From Holosporaceae bacterium (GTDB taxonomy: Bacteria > Pseudomonadota > Alphaproteobacteria > UBA3830), in NCBI GenBank assembly GCA_031257475.1, contig JAIROP010000006.1:1-35135 (forward strand): a DNA stretch of 35,135 bases, given 5' to 3'. The translations under genes were made by a program, and so were the position numbers. This document shows, piece by piece, positions 16,646-24,718 of the stretch. Under the pieces are notes generated by a model. The model searched no databases and was not told the DNA's origin. It saw nothing but the letters and a program-made list of their open reading frames with translations. Numbering within the stretch: the stretch's first letter is position 1; every line of letters begins with the position of its first letter.

Positions 16646-17295
16646 AAATAAAAAACCTAAATGTCAAAAATGTTCTGACGGATTTAAATCTGACCGTCAA
16701 CAGAGACGAATTTGTGCTAGTAGTCGGGGATAATGGAGCAGGAAAGACCACTTTGTTCAATGCAATTTCGGGAAATATAAAACCGAAAAACGGCAATATT
16801 TTGATAGACGACCGAGACGTTACGGATATGCCTCCGTATGAGAGAGCTGTAGTCGTGGCGAACGTCTTTCAGGATCCCAAAATTGGAACGATCGGCAGCA
16901 TGACCATCCGAGAAAATCTGAATATGGCATACATGCGCGGGAAAAAGCGCGCTCTTTCCATCTGCAATTCCGCAGAGCGAGATAAGTTGTATAGAGAAAA
17001 GCTGCGAACTCTCGGCATGGGTTTGGAAAATCGCCTGGATGACTGTGTTGGAAATCTGTCCGGTGGGCAACGGCAGGCTCTCAGCATCATTATGTCGCTG
17101 ATCACTGATTCCAAAATACTGCTTCTCGATGAAATAACCGCAGCTCTCGATACAAAAGCGGCCGACAGAATTATAGAAATTATGGACGAAAACATCCGCC
17201 AACAAAAGAAAACCTGCCTTATGATAACCCACAATGCAAAGCAGATTGATAAACTTGGTGATAGAGTACTTGTTTTGAAGAACGGTCACCTGTGA
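16639..17295 (+). CDS. ABC transporter ATPase, TrpZ-like
   Basis: The 218-residue nucleotide-binding subunit that powers the transporter encoded just upstream. Walker A GDNGAGKTT (residues about 31-39), Q-loop VFQDP, ABC signature LSGGQRQALS, Walker B ILLLDEITAALD and the switch His in MITHNAK are all intact. It overlaps the permease gene by 7 bp, implying translational coupling. The protein is short for an ABC ATPase but ends naturally after LVLKNGHL. A palindromic repeat element follows 23 bp later and may terminate transcription. Confidence 0.93.
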   Translation: MLKIKNLNVKNVLTDLNLTVNRDEFVLVVGDNGAGKTTLFNAISGNIKPKNGNILIDDRDVTDMPPYERAVVVANVFQDPKIGTIGSMTIRENLNMAYMRGKKRALSICNSAERDKLYREKLRTLGMGLENRLDDCVGNLSGGQRQALSIIMSLITDSKILLLDEITAALDTKAADRIIEIMDENIRQQKKTCLMITHNAKQIDKLGDRVLVLKNGHL

Positions 17296-17318
17296 GAACC
17301 TGATGAAAATTGCAGCAT

Positions 17319-17464
17319 TAGACTTCTTTTGAAACCATCGTCCTTTCGGTAATTTTTGCGTCGTTCCGGTGCTCGGATCCTCACGTACGCCAAGTACTCT
17401 GTGGTCCTACGCTCCGTGGGCTCCTAAAAATTCCTCGGAACTACTCGGTTTCGAAAGAAGTTTA
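17319..17464. repeat. Dispersed palindromic element, copy B (146 bp, longest)
   Basis: Arms of 18 bp, TAGACTTCTTTTGAAACC (17319-17336) and GGTTTCGAAAGAAGTTTA (17447-17464), pair with two mismatches. The interior is about 110 bp, has no open reading frame, and contains the segments CGTCCTT and AAAATTCCTCGGAACTACTC that also occur in copy C. It fills the gap between the convergent ABC-transporter and hemW genes, where a two-way hairpin could end both transcripts. Confidence 0.88.
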
Positions 17465-17478
17465 TTCCCAAAACGGAT

Positions 17479-18645
17479 CTACAGGTTGGAACACAGCATC
17501 TCAACCACAGAGTTCATTTTTTTCAAACCAATTTCGCTGAGCTGAAGTATGGATTTCGAGAAAATTTTCTCGGTAATTAATCCGTTTTTCGACAAAAAGA
17601 GCAGTCGCTCCAGCGATAGAGCGGAATCCACAACAATATTGGAGATTTTCGAGTACAGATTTTCCTTTTTTATTCCTTTAATCAGTCGCAACCCCATTAT
17701 CAACGCTTCAGTCAGTTTTTCCTTTTCTGTTAACGTATTTACCAGGGAAAAAGTATTGTTGGACTCAAGTGCTTTTTCCCAAAGGAATGGATCGGATATT
17801 TTTATCATTTCCTTCTTTTTATTCCCATCGGAGGAAATGCGGCTGTGGGCACCAGGCCCAACTCCAAGATAATCGTCGTATTCCCAGTAGGTGAGGTTAT
17901 GTCGAGATTCATAGTTCATCGTCGAATAATTGGAAACCTCATAGCGAAATATACCAAAGCTTTCCAAAAAATCCCCTATGGCGTCATGGAACTTTATAGC
18001 TCTACTCTCTCCCATTTGTTTAATATCTCCGGATTGCAGCCGGCGATAAAATGGAGTGTCTTCCTCAAATGTCAATTGATAGCAGGAAACGTGTCTGCAG
18101 CCAAAATTTACAGCCATGCTGAGATCCTGCAGCAGATTTTTCAGGGACTGGTGGCCATAGATGAAATCAAAGCTGAAATTGTCGAAAATTTGAGACGTCA
18201 CAGCTGCCGCTTCCAACGCCTGTTTACCATCATATATTCTTCCAAGAAAACGTAGATTTTTATCGAAAAAGCTTTGTACTCCTAAAGATAATCTATTTAC
18301 ACCTGCGTGCCGAAAATTTCTCATTTTCTCCAGGTCGAAAGTTGCGGGATTGGCCTCCAGGGTGATTTCCACATTATTTTGTAGGCTGAAATTTTGGAAT
18401 AAAAAATCTAGAATTCGCTCGATGGACTGCGGCGTCATAAGCGATGGAGTACCGCCTCCGAAAAAAACACTCCGGATGACGTGTCTATGGTCAATTTCCT
18501 CCAGACTTTGCTTCAGATCGCGTAGCAAATAGTCTTCGAATCGCCTGTACAACTCCTCGTCGCACCGGCCCATGCTTGGAAAATCACAGTAGGGACACTT
18601 GGATTTGCAGAACGGCCAATGTAGATATACGGCTAGTGGTTCCAT
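17479..18645 (-). CDS. hemW: HemW, radical-SAM heme chaperone
   Basis: HemW belongs to the radical-SAM family close to coproporphyrinogen dehydrogenase HemN but acts in heme trafficking. The cluster motif CKSKCPYC (Cys 13, 17, 20) binds the 4Fe-4S cluster. FFGGGTPS and GVQSFFDKNLRFLGR are standard, and the HemW-specific HNxxYW motif is present as HNLTYW, which argues against HemN proper. The start may be ATG 18645 or the adjacent GTG 18648. The gene begins 12 bp after the rph stop. The usual intervening rdgB of alphaproteobacteria is missing. Confidence 0.92.
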   Translation of the reverse strand: MEPLAVYLHWPFCKSKCPYCDFPSMGRCDEELYRRFEDYLLRDLKQSLEEIDHRHVIRSVFFGGGTPSLMTPQSIERILDFLFQNFSLQNNVEITLEANPATFDLEKMRNFRHAGVNRLSLGVQSFFDKNLRFLGRIYDGKQALEAAAVTSQIFDNFSFDFIYGHQSLKNLLQDLSMAVNFGCRHVSCYQLTFEEDTPFYRRLQSGDIKQMGESRAIKFHDAIGDFLESFGIFRYEVSNYSTMNYESRHNLTYWEYDDYLGVGPGAHSRISSDGNKKKEMIKISDPFLWEKALESNNTFSLVNTLTEKEKLTEALIMGLRLIKGIKKENLYSKISNIVVDSALSLERLLFLSKNGLITEKIFSKSILQLSEIGLKKMNSVVEMLCSNL

Positions 18646-18657
18646 CACTTCGGAGAG

Positions 18658-19362
18658 TTATTTCAGAAGAATATCTTTCTGTAGCTGAAAAATATGATTG
18701 ATTCCCTGGCGTGCACTGCTAATCATTTCCATCAACTGACCGTCTTTAAAAGTGCCTTTTTCAGCGGTGGCCTGTATTTCCACCAGTTCCCCCGTATCTA
18801 TCATAACAAAATTCGCATCAGTTTCCGTATGAAAGTCTTCGCTATAGTCAAGATCTACGATGACCTGGCCGTTCAATATGCCGCACGATACAGCTCCCAC
18901 CAGGTGTTTGAAGGGATTTTGTTTCGGTCCCATTTGTTTTACGGCTAATCCTACGGCAATGCAAGCACCACAGATGGAAGCTGTTCTGGTCCCTCCATCG
19001 GCTTGAATGACATCACAGTCAATTTTTATCTGTTTTTCCCCGAAGATTGCCAGATCCAGGGATGCACGTAGGGATCTGCCTATGAGCCTTTGCACCTCTT
19101 GCGTTCTGCCGGACTGCTTTCCCTTGACCGCTTCCCTCTCTGTTCTGGTCTGAGTGGAACGCGGCAAAAGGGAATATTCAGCCGTGATCCAGCCATGGCC
19201 GGATCCCCTGAGAAACGGTGGAACCCTATCCTCAATGGTTGCGGCGCACAAAACCCGGGTTTGTCCGAAGGATATCAAACAGCTCCCTTCGGCATAGACA
19301 AGATAATTTGGGATAATCTCAATGGCCCTCAACTCGTCATTCTCTCTGCCTGATGTTCTCAT
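18658..19362 (-). CDS. rph: Ribonuclease PH
   Basis: RNase PH is a phosphate-dependent 3'-5' exoribonuclease that trims tRNA precursors. The 234 residues match the usual length. Signatures: GSCLISFGQTRVLCAATIE, VPPFLRGSGHGWITAEYSLLPRST, the basic GKQSGRTQEVQRLIGRSLRA region that contains phosphate-binding residues, and CDVIQADGGTRTASICGA. A TTGAGGAC ribosome site precedes the ATG. It is divergent from the amino-acid permease gene. Confidence 0.96.
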   Translation of the reverse strand: MRTSGRENDELRAIEIIPNYLVYAEGSCLISFGQTRVLCAATIEDRVPPFLRGSGHGWITAEYSLLPRSTQTRTEREAVKGKQSGRTQEVQRLIGRSLRASLDLAIFGEKQIKIDCDVIQADGGTRTASICGACIAVGLAVKQMGPKQNPFKHLVGAVSCGILNGQVIVDLDYSEDFHTETDANFVMIDTGELVEIQATAEKGTFKDGQLMEMISSARQGINHIFQLQKDILLK

Positions 19363-19490
19363 GTGTCCTCAATTACCTACCAATTCCAGGTGATCTACCA
19401 TGTTGCTTTGGGATAAATCAAGGAAATTTTTTTATTGCCAGGCTTATAATTGTTTTTTCTCAAAAAATGTGCTTTAACTCTGTTGTTTTT

Positions 19491-19496
19491 TATAAT
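19491..19496 (+). promoter_or_regulatory. -10 box close to the permease start
   Basis: A perfect TATAAT ends 12 bp before the ATG at 19509. If used, the transcript would begin within a few bases of the start codon and be nearly leaderless. The matching -35 (TGTGCT-like, 17 bp upstream) is weak. Confidence 0.3.
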
Positions 19497-19508
19497 TTTG
19501 GATTTCGT

Positions 19509-20792
19509 ATGGCGAAAAAAATGAGATTTGGAGCAGTGCTGGCGCTGGTTTTCGGAAGTCAGATAGGCTCCGGCATATTTATACTTCCTGCTACTTTAGC
19601 TCCCTTCGGAGTCTTTGGAGTATTCGGCTGCGTTTTAGCAGGTCTGGTAGCAACACTTCTGGCTTTTATTTTTGCGGAACTATGCTCGCGATTTCCACAG
19701 ACAGGCGGTCCACATGTCTATGTCCGCTATGTTTTTGGTCGCACCGCAGCTTTTTTTGTGGGTTGGACCTACTGGCTCGTGTCCTGGACCAGTACCTCCG
19801 TCGTTATTATCGCCGCAGTCGCCAGTCTGAGTGCGTTTGTTGGAAGCGGATCGGACTTATATTTTGCTTGGGAATTAATTCTACTAGGAATAATCACAGC
19901 CATTAACTGCAAAAGTGTTGATTTTGCCGGAAGAATTGAATCTTTTCTGCTGTTTTTTAAGTCCGTGCCCTTTGTGCTGGTGCCGATAATTCTGCTTGGT
20001 CACTTCAATGGGGAAAATATTGTTGTGGATCCGCAATATACAGCTTTTTCGTCCCTCAAATTAATGATCATGGCTACTGCCATGTCATTCTGGGGATTTA
20101 TCGGAGTGGAATGTGCAACAGCACCGGCCGGAGCCGTAGAAAATCCATCCAAAACAATTCCTCGGGCAATAATCATTGGAACCACAGGAGTTGCGGCAAT
20201 TTACTTGATCAATAATCTTGCCGTTATGGGGGTCATTTCAGGAAGTGCTCTTGCATCCAGCAAATCACCCTATATTGATGCCATAGGCCTGGTGATGGGT
20301 CATAATTTATCAAAAGTCATAGTAGGAATCACATTCATGATACTGGTTGGAACGGCGAATGCCTGGACTCTCGCCTCCGCGCAGGCGTCTCTGGGACTTG
20401 CCCAGGATGGTCTCTTGCCGACAATTTTTGTGAAAAAGAACAGAAGTGGCGCACCCTACGTTGGTGTGCTGATCAGCAGTATTGGGATGGTTCCCATGTT
20501 GATGTTTTCCCAAAATAAGAATCTGTCGGAACAAATGAGCAATATCGTGGACTATTCCACCCAGGTTTTTCTGCTGGTCTATACAATATGTAGCCTGGCG
20601 TTTATAAAAATAAATATTACACAGAAAAAGCATTTCCAGACGCTTTTGGGGATAATTACTACGAGTTTTTGCACAGCAATGATCTTGAATTCTTCCGTCA
20701 TATCTCTGCTGGTTACCGCAGCGTTCGTTGGTAGCGGAATCTTTATACGGCCTTTTGTGAATGTAAAGAATCAGGAAAAAATGGTGCAGTAA
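19509..20792 (+). CDS. APC-superfamily amino-acid permease
   Basis: A 427-residue transporter with about 12 transmembrane helices. The start RFGAVLALVFGSQIGSGIFILPATLAPFG carries the helix-1 GSGIF substrate-binding motif of the APC/AdiC family. FAELCSRFPQTGGPHVYVRYVFG follows, and FWGFIGVECATAPAGAVENPSKTIPRAI is the helix-6/7 signature. It resembles the basic amino acid/polyamine antiporter branch, but substrate and direction are not predictable here. I use ATG 19509 because homology begins there; longer in-frame starts at 19467 and 19353 would add unrelated residues. The ribosome site is weak. Confidence 0.9.
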   Translation: MAKKMRFGAVLALVFGSQIGSGIFILPATLAPFGVFGVFGCVLAGLVATLLAFIFAELCSRFPQTGGPHVYVRYVFGRTAAFFVGWTYWLVSWTSTSVVIIAAVASLSAFVGSGSDLYFAWELILLGIITAINCKSVDFAGRIESFLLFFKSVPFVLVPIILLGHFNGENIVVDPQYTAFSSLKLMIMATAMSFWGFIGVECATAPAGAVENPSKTIPRAIIIGTTGVAAIYLINNLAVMGVISGSALASSKSPYIDAIGLVMGHNLSKVIVGITFMILVGTANAWTLASAQASLGLAQDGLLPTIFVKKNRSGAPYVGVLISSIGMVPMLMFSQNKNLSEQMSNIVDYSTQVFLLVYTICSLAFIKINITQKKHFQTLLGIITTSFCTAMILNSSVISLLVTAAFVGSGIFIRPFVNVKNQEKMVQ

Positions 20793-20882
20793 CGCCCCAC
20801 TCTGATCAGCTGACGACCCCGATTGCAACAATTATTTAAAAACTGTATGATTCGCAGAGGAAATAGTTAGGGAAAACATCGC

Positions 20883-21050
20883 GTGAAAATAATATCAGAG
20901 AAGTGCAAGAAGTGTTTTAGCTGCATCGATGTTTGCCCGGTGGGTGCGATAGCACAGAAAGATGGAGAAGTGAGCATTGACAGGAACATTTGCCTGGGTT
21001 GCGGCTGCTGTGCATCCTACTGTCCCAATAATGCCATAGAATATGAGTAG
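20883..21050 (+). CDS. Small 2[4Fe-4S] ferredoxin, 55 aa
   Basis: GTG at 20883 opens a 55-codon gene with two classical cluster-binding motifs: CKKCFSCIDVCP (C-x2-C-x2-C-x3-CP) and CLGCGCCASYCP. This is the length and spacing of clostridial-type or polyferredoxin-like electron carriers. AGGGA lies about 10 bp upstream. It ends 8 bp before secG and probably shares its transcript. The partner enzyme is unknown; the gene is not adjacent to an obvious redox enzyme. Its start could be later, but the motifs fix the frame. Confidence 0.85.
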   Translation: MKIISEKCKKCFSCIDVCPVGAIAQKDGEVSIDRNICLGCGCCASYCPNNAIEYE

Positions 21051-21058
21051 GAATTAAT

Positions 21059-21577
21059 ATGCTATCCTTTTTGTTGGCCGTTCATTTTGTTCTGACGATA
21101 GTGATAATAGGATTGGTTCTGCTGCAGAAACATGATTCGGACGGAGCCCTCGGTTCCAGCGGAGGTGGTAGTGCAGCCAGCGGGATGTTTTCCGTGAGGG
21201 GACAGGCAAATCTGTTGACCCGCTCAACGGCCGTTCTTATGACTATTTTTATCCTTAACTGTCTGGTTATGGCTAAGATAGTAAAGAGGGCGCACAACAG
21301 GGAGTCTGTCATCGACAGAGTCGCTCAGGAAAGTGTTCCGATCAATGATACAACAGCTGAGGAGCAGGAGTCGAAAAAAAATATCACCAAAAAGTCTTCC
21401 GAGGCTGTCGACGCGGCCCAGAATGCTGTGAATGGGAAAGCCGATTCTTCCTCAAATAATTCTGTGAAAGAGCTTGGCAAGGATATCACAGATAGTCCAG
21501 AGATTCCTTCTCCTGCCACCCCAGCTCCTCCTGCTCACCCTACTCCTGTTAAGGCGCCAGCAAAGAAAAAAACATGA
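21059..21577 (+). CDS. secG: Preprotein translocase subunit SecG
   Basis: SecG assists SecYEG-mediated protein export. Two transmembrane helices are visible, residues about 4-22 and 56-74, joined by the conserved loop LLQKHDSDGALGSSGGGSAASGMF. The remaining 95 residues form a Lys/Ser/Pro/Ala-rich cytosolic tail, longer than in E. coli but of the kind common in alphaproteobacteria. TAGGA precedes the ATG. The TGA stop overlaps the kdsA ATG (ATGA). Confidence 0.93.
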   Translation: MLSFLLAVHFVLTIVIIGLVLLQKHDSDGALGSSGGGSAASGMFSVRGQANLLTRSTAVLMTIFILNCLVMAKIVKRAHNRESVIDRVAQESVPINDTTAEEQESKKNITKKSSEAVDAAQNAVNGKADSSSNNSVKELGKDITDSPEIPSPATPAPPAHPTPVKAPAKKKT

Positions 21578-22431
21578 TCACAATGCTCCCCAGGAGGGTT
21601 GATATAGGAAAGGTGTCGGTGGCCAATGATCTGCCACTCATTTTGATCGCTGGTCCCTGCGCCCTAGAGAATCGGCAAATGGTCTTTCGGGTGGCTGAGG
21701 CGTTGGTAACGATCACTTCGGATTTGGGTATTCCATTTATTTTCAAGGCATCCTTTGATAAGGCGAATAGAACGAGTATTGAATCCCCCAGGGGAATAGT
21801 GCTGGACGAAGCACTGCGGATTTTCCAGGATATGAAAAGGGAATTTGGCTGTCTGATACTAACTGATGTTCATGAGACTCACCAGTGTGTGCCGGTGGCG
21901 GAAGTGGTGGACGTGCTACAGATCCCTGCCTTCCTCTGCCGCCAAACGGATCTGCTGGTGGCTACGGCCAGGACTGGTCGAGCCATTAACCTGAAAAAAG
22001 GACAATTTCTTGCACCATTTGACATGAAAAATGTGTACCAGAAGGTAACCAGTTCAGGCAATGAAAGAGTGATGCTCTGCGAACGAGGGGCTTGCTTTGG
22101 GTATAATCAACTGGTGTCGGATATGCGTTCTCTGAAAATCATGAAACAATTTGGATATCCTGTCATTTTTGATGCATCCCACTCTGTGCAGGAACCTGGA
22201 GGTCTGGGAAGATCCAGCGGAGGTAACAGGGATTATGTGGAAGTGTTGGCTCGGGCTGCAGTGTCTGTCGGGATCGCTGGTATATTTTTGGAAACCCATG
22301 AAGATCCTGCCAATGCCGTGTCCGATGGGCCCAACATGGTTCCTTTGCATGCCATGAAAAATCTCCTGACAACGCTGAAGCAATTCGATGAGTTGGCCAA
22401 ATCCACCGGCTATTCGAATATGATTTGTTAA
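21574..22431 (+). CDS. kdsA: KdsA, 3-deoxy-8-phosphooctulonate synthase
   Basis: KdsA condenses phosphoenolpyruvate with arabinose-5-phosphate to make Kdo-8-phosphate, the precursor of the Kdo in LPS inner core. The 285 residues include LILIAGPCALEN, FKASFDKANRTS, LTDVHETHQC, IPAFLCRQTDLL and FDASHSVQEPGG. The Cys in AGPCALE is in the position used by metal-dependent KdsA enzymes, so this copy is probably the metal class. It shows the cell makes Kdo-containing LPS. It lies between secG and an ftsB-like gene; pyrG and eno, often nearby in alphaproteobacteria, are absent. Confidence 0.94.
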   Translation: MITMLPRRVDIGKVSVANDLPLILIAGPCALENRQMVFRVAEALVTITSDLGIPFIFKASFDKANRTSIESPRGIVLDEALRIFQDMKREFGCLILTDVHETHQCVPVAEVVDVLQIPAFLCRQTDLLVATARTGRAINLKKGQFLAPFDMKNVYQKVTSSGNERVMLCERGACFGYNQLVSDMRSLKIMKQFGYPVIFDASHSVQEPGGLGRSSGGNRDYVEVLARAAVSVGIAGIFLETHEDPANAVSDGPNMVPLHAMKNLLTTLKQFDELAKSTGYSNMIC

Positions 22432-22435
22432 AAAC

Positions 22436-22759
22436 ATGCTATTCCATTCCTCCTCTCTGAAAAGAAATTTCCAATCGGTTTTGTTGAATATGTTTTGGAT
22501 ATCTCTGGTGGGTTATTTCGTTTTTCACATTTTTAGCGGAGCCAGAGGAATAGTATCCTGGACAAAACTAAGCAAAGAGGTGATAGCTCTGGAAAAAGAG
22601 CTGCAAGACCTCAGAGAGGAGAATCAATTCCTAGAGAATAAAATTAGTCGATTGCGATCCGACAATTTAGACCTGGACTTGCTTGAAGAGCAGGCCCAGA
22701 GCATCCTTGGTTTTGCCTACGAAAATGATTTGATTATACTTCTTCCACGGTCTCGCTAG
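22436..22759 (+). CDS. ftsB: FtsB/DivIC-like septum protein
   Basis: A 107-residue protein with one N-terminal transmembrane helix (about residues 16-34), then a heptad-patterned coiled coil (KLSKEVIALEKELQDLREENQFLENKISRLRSDN), then an LEEQAQSILGFAYENDLIIL segment. This matches the DivIC/FtsB family, which connects FtsQ and FtsL in the divisome. In many alphaproteobacteria ftsB lies in the same neighbourhood as kdsA and eno. It starts 4 bp after the kdsA stop, with no clear ribosome site, so coupling is likely. Confidence 0.82.
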   Translation: MLFHSSSLKRNFQSVLLNMFWISLVGYFVFHIFSGARGIVSWTKLSKEVIALEKELQDLREENQFLENKISRLRSDNLDLDLLEEQAQSILGFAYENDLIILLPRSR

Positions 22760-22827
22760 GAACGGGTTATCAACCGCCTTTCCCCATACGCGGGGAATAC
22801 TTCAGAAAAATCCCAGGAAAGGGCTAG

Positions 22828-22892
22828 TAGACTTCTTTCGAAACCGTCGTCCTTAAAATTCCTCGGAACTACTCGGTTTCGAAAGAAGTCTA
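22828..22892. repeat. Dispersed palindromic element, copy C (65 bp)
   Basis: Perfect 19-bp arms TAGACTTCTTTCGAAACCG (22828-22846) and CGGTTTCGAAAGAAGTCTA (22874-22892). The 27-bp interior joins the CGTCCTT and AAAATTCCTCGGAACTACT segments of copy B directly, so C looks like B with about 80 bp removed. It lies between ftsB and the promoter of the 576-aa gene. Confidence 0.9.
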
Positions 22893-22928
22893 GTTTATAA
22901 ATAGCCACGAATATTTCAGCACTTCCGC

Positions 22929-22957
22929 TTGATAAACGCGAGAAGCGAATATAGTAT
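22929..22957 (+). promoter_or_regulatory. Promoter of the 576-aa exported protein
   Basis: TTGATA (22929-22934), a 17-bp spacer and TAGTAT (22952-22957) lie about 30 bp upstream of the ATG at 22988 and just beyond repeat copy C. GGGAGTG is the ribosome site. Confidence 0.6.
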
Positions 22958-22987
22958 CTGGCCTGGGTTGTTTTGGGAGTGAATGTA

Positions 22988-24718
22988 ATGAAAAAGTTGG
23001 TATGTTTTGCTGGTGTGGTCGTTTTGTTGCCTTCTGTTGCGAATGCTCTTTTTCTGAGAAGTCGTGGACCAGGACCGTTCGTAAGTCGAAGCAGTATACG
23101 GGGTGTTGTTGACCAATCTAGAGATGCGCACAGCCCAGCGCCGCTGGCGCCTGCAGGTTCTCCAAGCGGTGGTGGAGAGAGGGGGCGACAAGCACCTAGG
23201 ACTCTATTAGAATTACTCGATGAGAAACAGCAAGAGGAATATCGTAAAACAGCGGCGTGGATTGAGTGTGGGAACAGTGTTCCATTGCTTCCACAGTCAT
23301 CTAGACTGAGCGATGTGTTTCCTCTGCAGCAAACGGCAAAAGGTGGCAAGAGCCAGGAGGAGCAAGCCCAAGCACATCTGGAGCGGAACGATTACATTGC
23401 GTACATGTTAGCCATTTTCAATCGAAGTGGCATGACTATGCGGGAAAATGTCAATTGTATACTTCGTTTTTTGGTTGACAAGAAAAGAGACGGGACTGTT
23501 GATGCAAATCAGGTATGTTGGACTGGACAGACCGTGGCAAGTATGCCAGTTACTATGACAGGCTCGCTGTATACAATGGTTTTGTTGTGCCCAGATGTGT
23601 TATTTGGGGAACAAGGGGGGCTCGGTGCGTCAGCGGTACGTGGCATAAGGAATGATGATTTTTTGAGGTCATTTTGGTCCAGCCCCAACTTATCTAGTAG
23701 GATTGCAGAGGATCGTTCTGTTGAGGCAACTTTTGGAACCTACGGCTTGGAAAACGTGTTAGTAGAATTGCCAGTGGAGGCAGGGCCAATGATTTATAGG
23801 CTTTTAGAGCAGTATTTTAATCAGTATAAGGTATACGGGCGTCCTATTCTAGAGGGAATAACAGAGCAAGGCATGAGTGGGGCTGTTTTCCCTCTGCTTT
23901 ATCGTATTTTCTCCCTCCAGATGGCTAGATGTCCAGATGCCGTACGCACGTTATTGGCACAACTTGATGCTATTCCAGGTATAGCCTCACACTACTTTGC
24001 CACGTGGTTCAATTCTATGTATAAGGCTATAAACCCATTAGAGATACAAATTGCCGAGGCGATTGGGGATTGTATAATGCTTCGTCCTGATATACTACCA
24101 TATATTGAACATATCGCAGGCGGGGCTATTTTGGTTTATGACGAGGATCGGGTGATATTGGCTACGGAGGACGAGCTGTATAGAATACTGTTAACTGCTT
24201 CGCACCGCCTGCGTGGTATTTTGCCAGATATTGTTGCATTGTATCGGCAAATACCGGCGTTGTCCGCACGAGGGTTGTTGGTTGATTTAAACGAATTGGT
24301 TCACTATGTAGGTGTTGGAGGAGCTTGGGCTGGATTGGATTTACTCCTCAGCCGAGGATTGAATGGAACTCAGTGTGCTCTTGCCACCTTTACAGGTAGC
24401 GCGCGGAGGTTTGCTGAAGGAGATACTACCGAGAGAAGACAAGAGATTGTGTCTTGTGTGGCCTCCTGGGTAACTTGGTTTGCTGCGTTGCTTGGGACTG
24501 AGCCTCGTCACGTATTTTTTTGGGAGGGTTATTCTACTCTTGTTACCTATTCCGCCGGACCAGAATATCAAAGGACCGTCAGCCAGTTTGTTGAGGATCT
24601 TGACCACTTGGGGGCTTTTGAGGCGTTTTTCGGGGCTCCATTGACCGATTTTCGAGCACGGCTCCCGTATCTGTCCGTTTCCCCTGGTTTCTCTGCTACG
24701 TTCCAAAAAAAAAAGTGA
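22988..24718 (+). CDS. Orphan exported protein, 576 aa, with 3' frameshift signal
   Basis: I do not recognise this protein. The start at 22988 gives MKKLVCFAGVVVLLPSVANA, a clear signal peptide with an ANA cut site. A Pro/Gly/Ser/Arg-rich linker runs to about residue 65. The rest is mostly helical, with eight cysteines, no obvious catalytic motif, and no transmembrane segment after the signal. It is monocistronic with its own promoter. The last codons lie in an A10 run followed by TGA, and the -1 frame continues for 32 codons (see the separate entry). An exported or surface factor is likely from the signal peptide; anything further would be guesswork. Confidence 0.78.
   Translation: MKKLVCFAGVVVLLPSVANALFLRSRGPGPFVSRSSIRGVVDQSRDAHSPAPLAPAGSPSGGGERGRQAPRTLLELLDEKQQEEYRKTAAWIECGNSVPLLPQSSRLSDVFPLQQTAKGGKSQEEQAQAHLERNDYIAYMLAIFNRSGMTMRENVNCILRFLVDKKRDGTVDANQVCWTGQTVASMPVTMTGSLYTMVLLCPDVLFGEQGGLGASAVRGIRNDDFLRSFWSSPNLSSRIAEDRSVEATFGTYGLENVLVELPVEAGPMIYRLLEQYFNQYKVYGRPILEGITEQGMSGAVFPLLYRIFSLQMARCPDAVRTLLAQLDAIPGIASHYFATWFNSMYKAINPLEIQIAEAIGDCIMLRPDILPYIEHIAGGAILVYDEDRVILATEDELYRILLTASHRLRGILPDIVALYRQIPALSARGLLVDLNELVHYVGVGGAWAGLDLLLSRGLNGTQCALATFTGSARRFAEGDTTERRQEIVSCVASWVTWFAALLGTEPRHVFFWEGYSTLVTYSAGPEYQRTVSQFVEDLDHLGAFEAFFGAPLTDFRARLPYLSVSPGFSATFQKKK

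Noticed and set aside
19353-19508. Longer start for the amino-acid permease
   Set aside because: The additional 52 residues are not conserved-looking, overlap the rph start region on the other strand, and place the start before a plausible -10 box.
22780-22797. TTCCCC/GGGGAA hairpin after ftsB as a terminator
   Set aside because: Stem is real, but it is short and not followed by a T-run; the nearby palindromic element is a better candidate.
22756-23349. 197-codon minus-strand frame over repeat copy C and the 5' part of the 576-aa gene
   Set aside because: It crosses the opposite-strand promoter and signal-peptide region and has no homology-like blocks.
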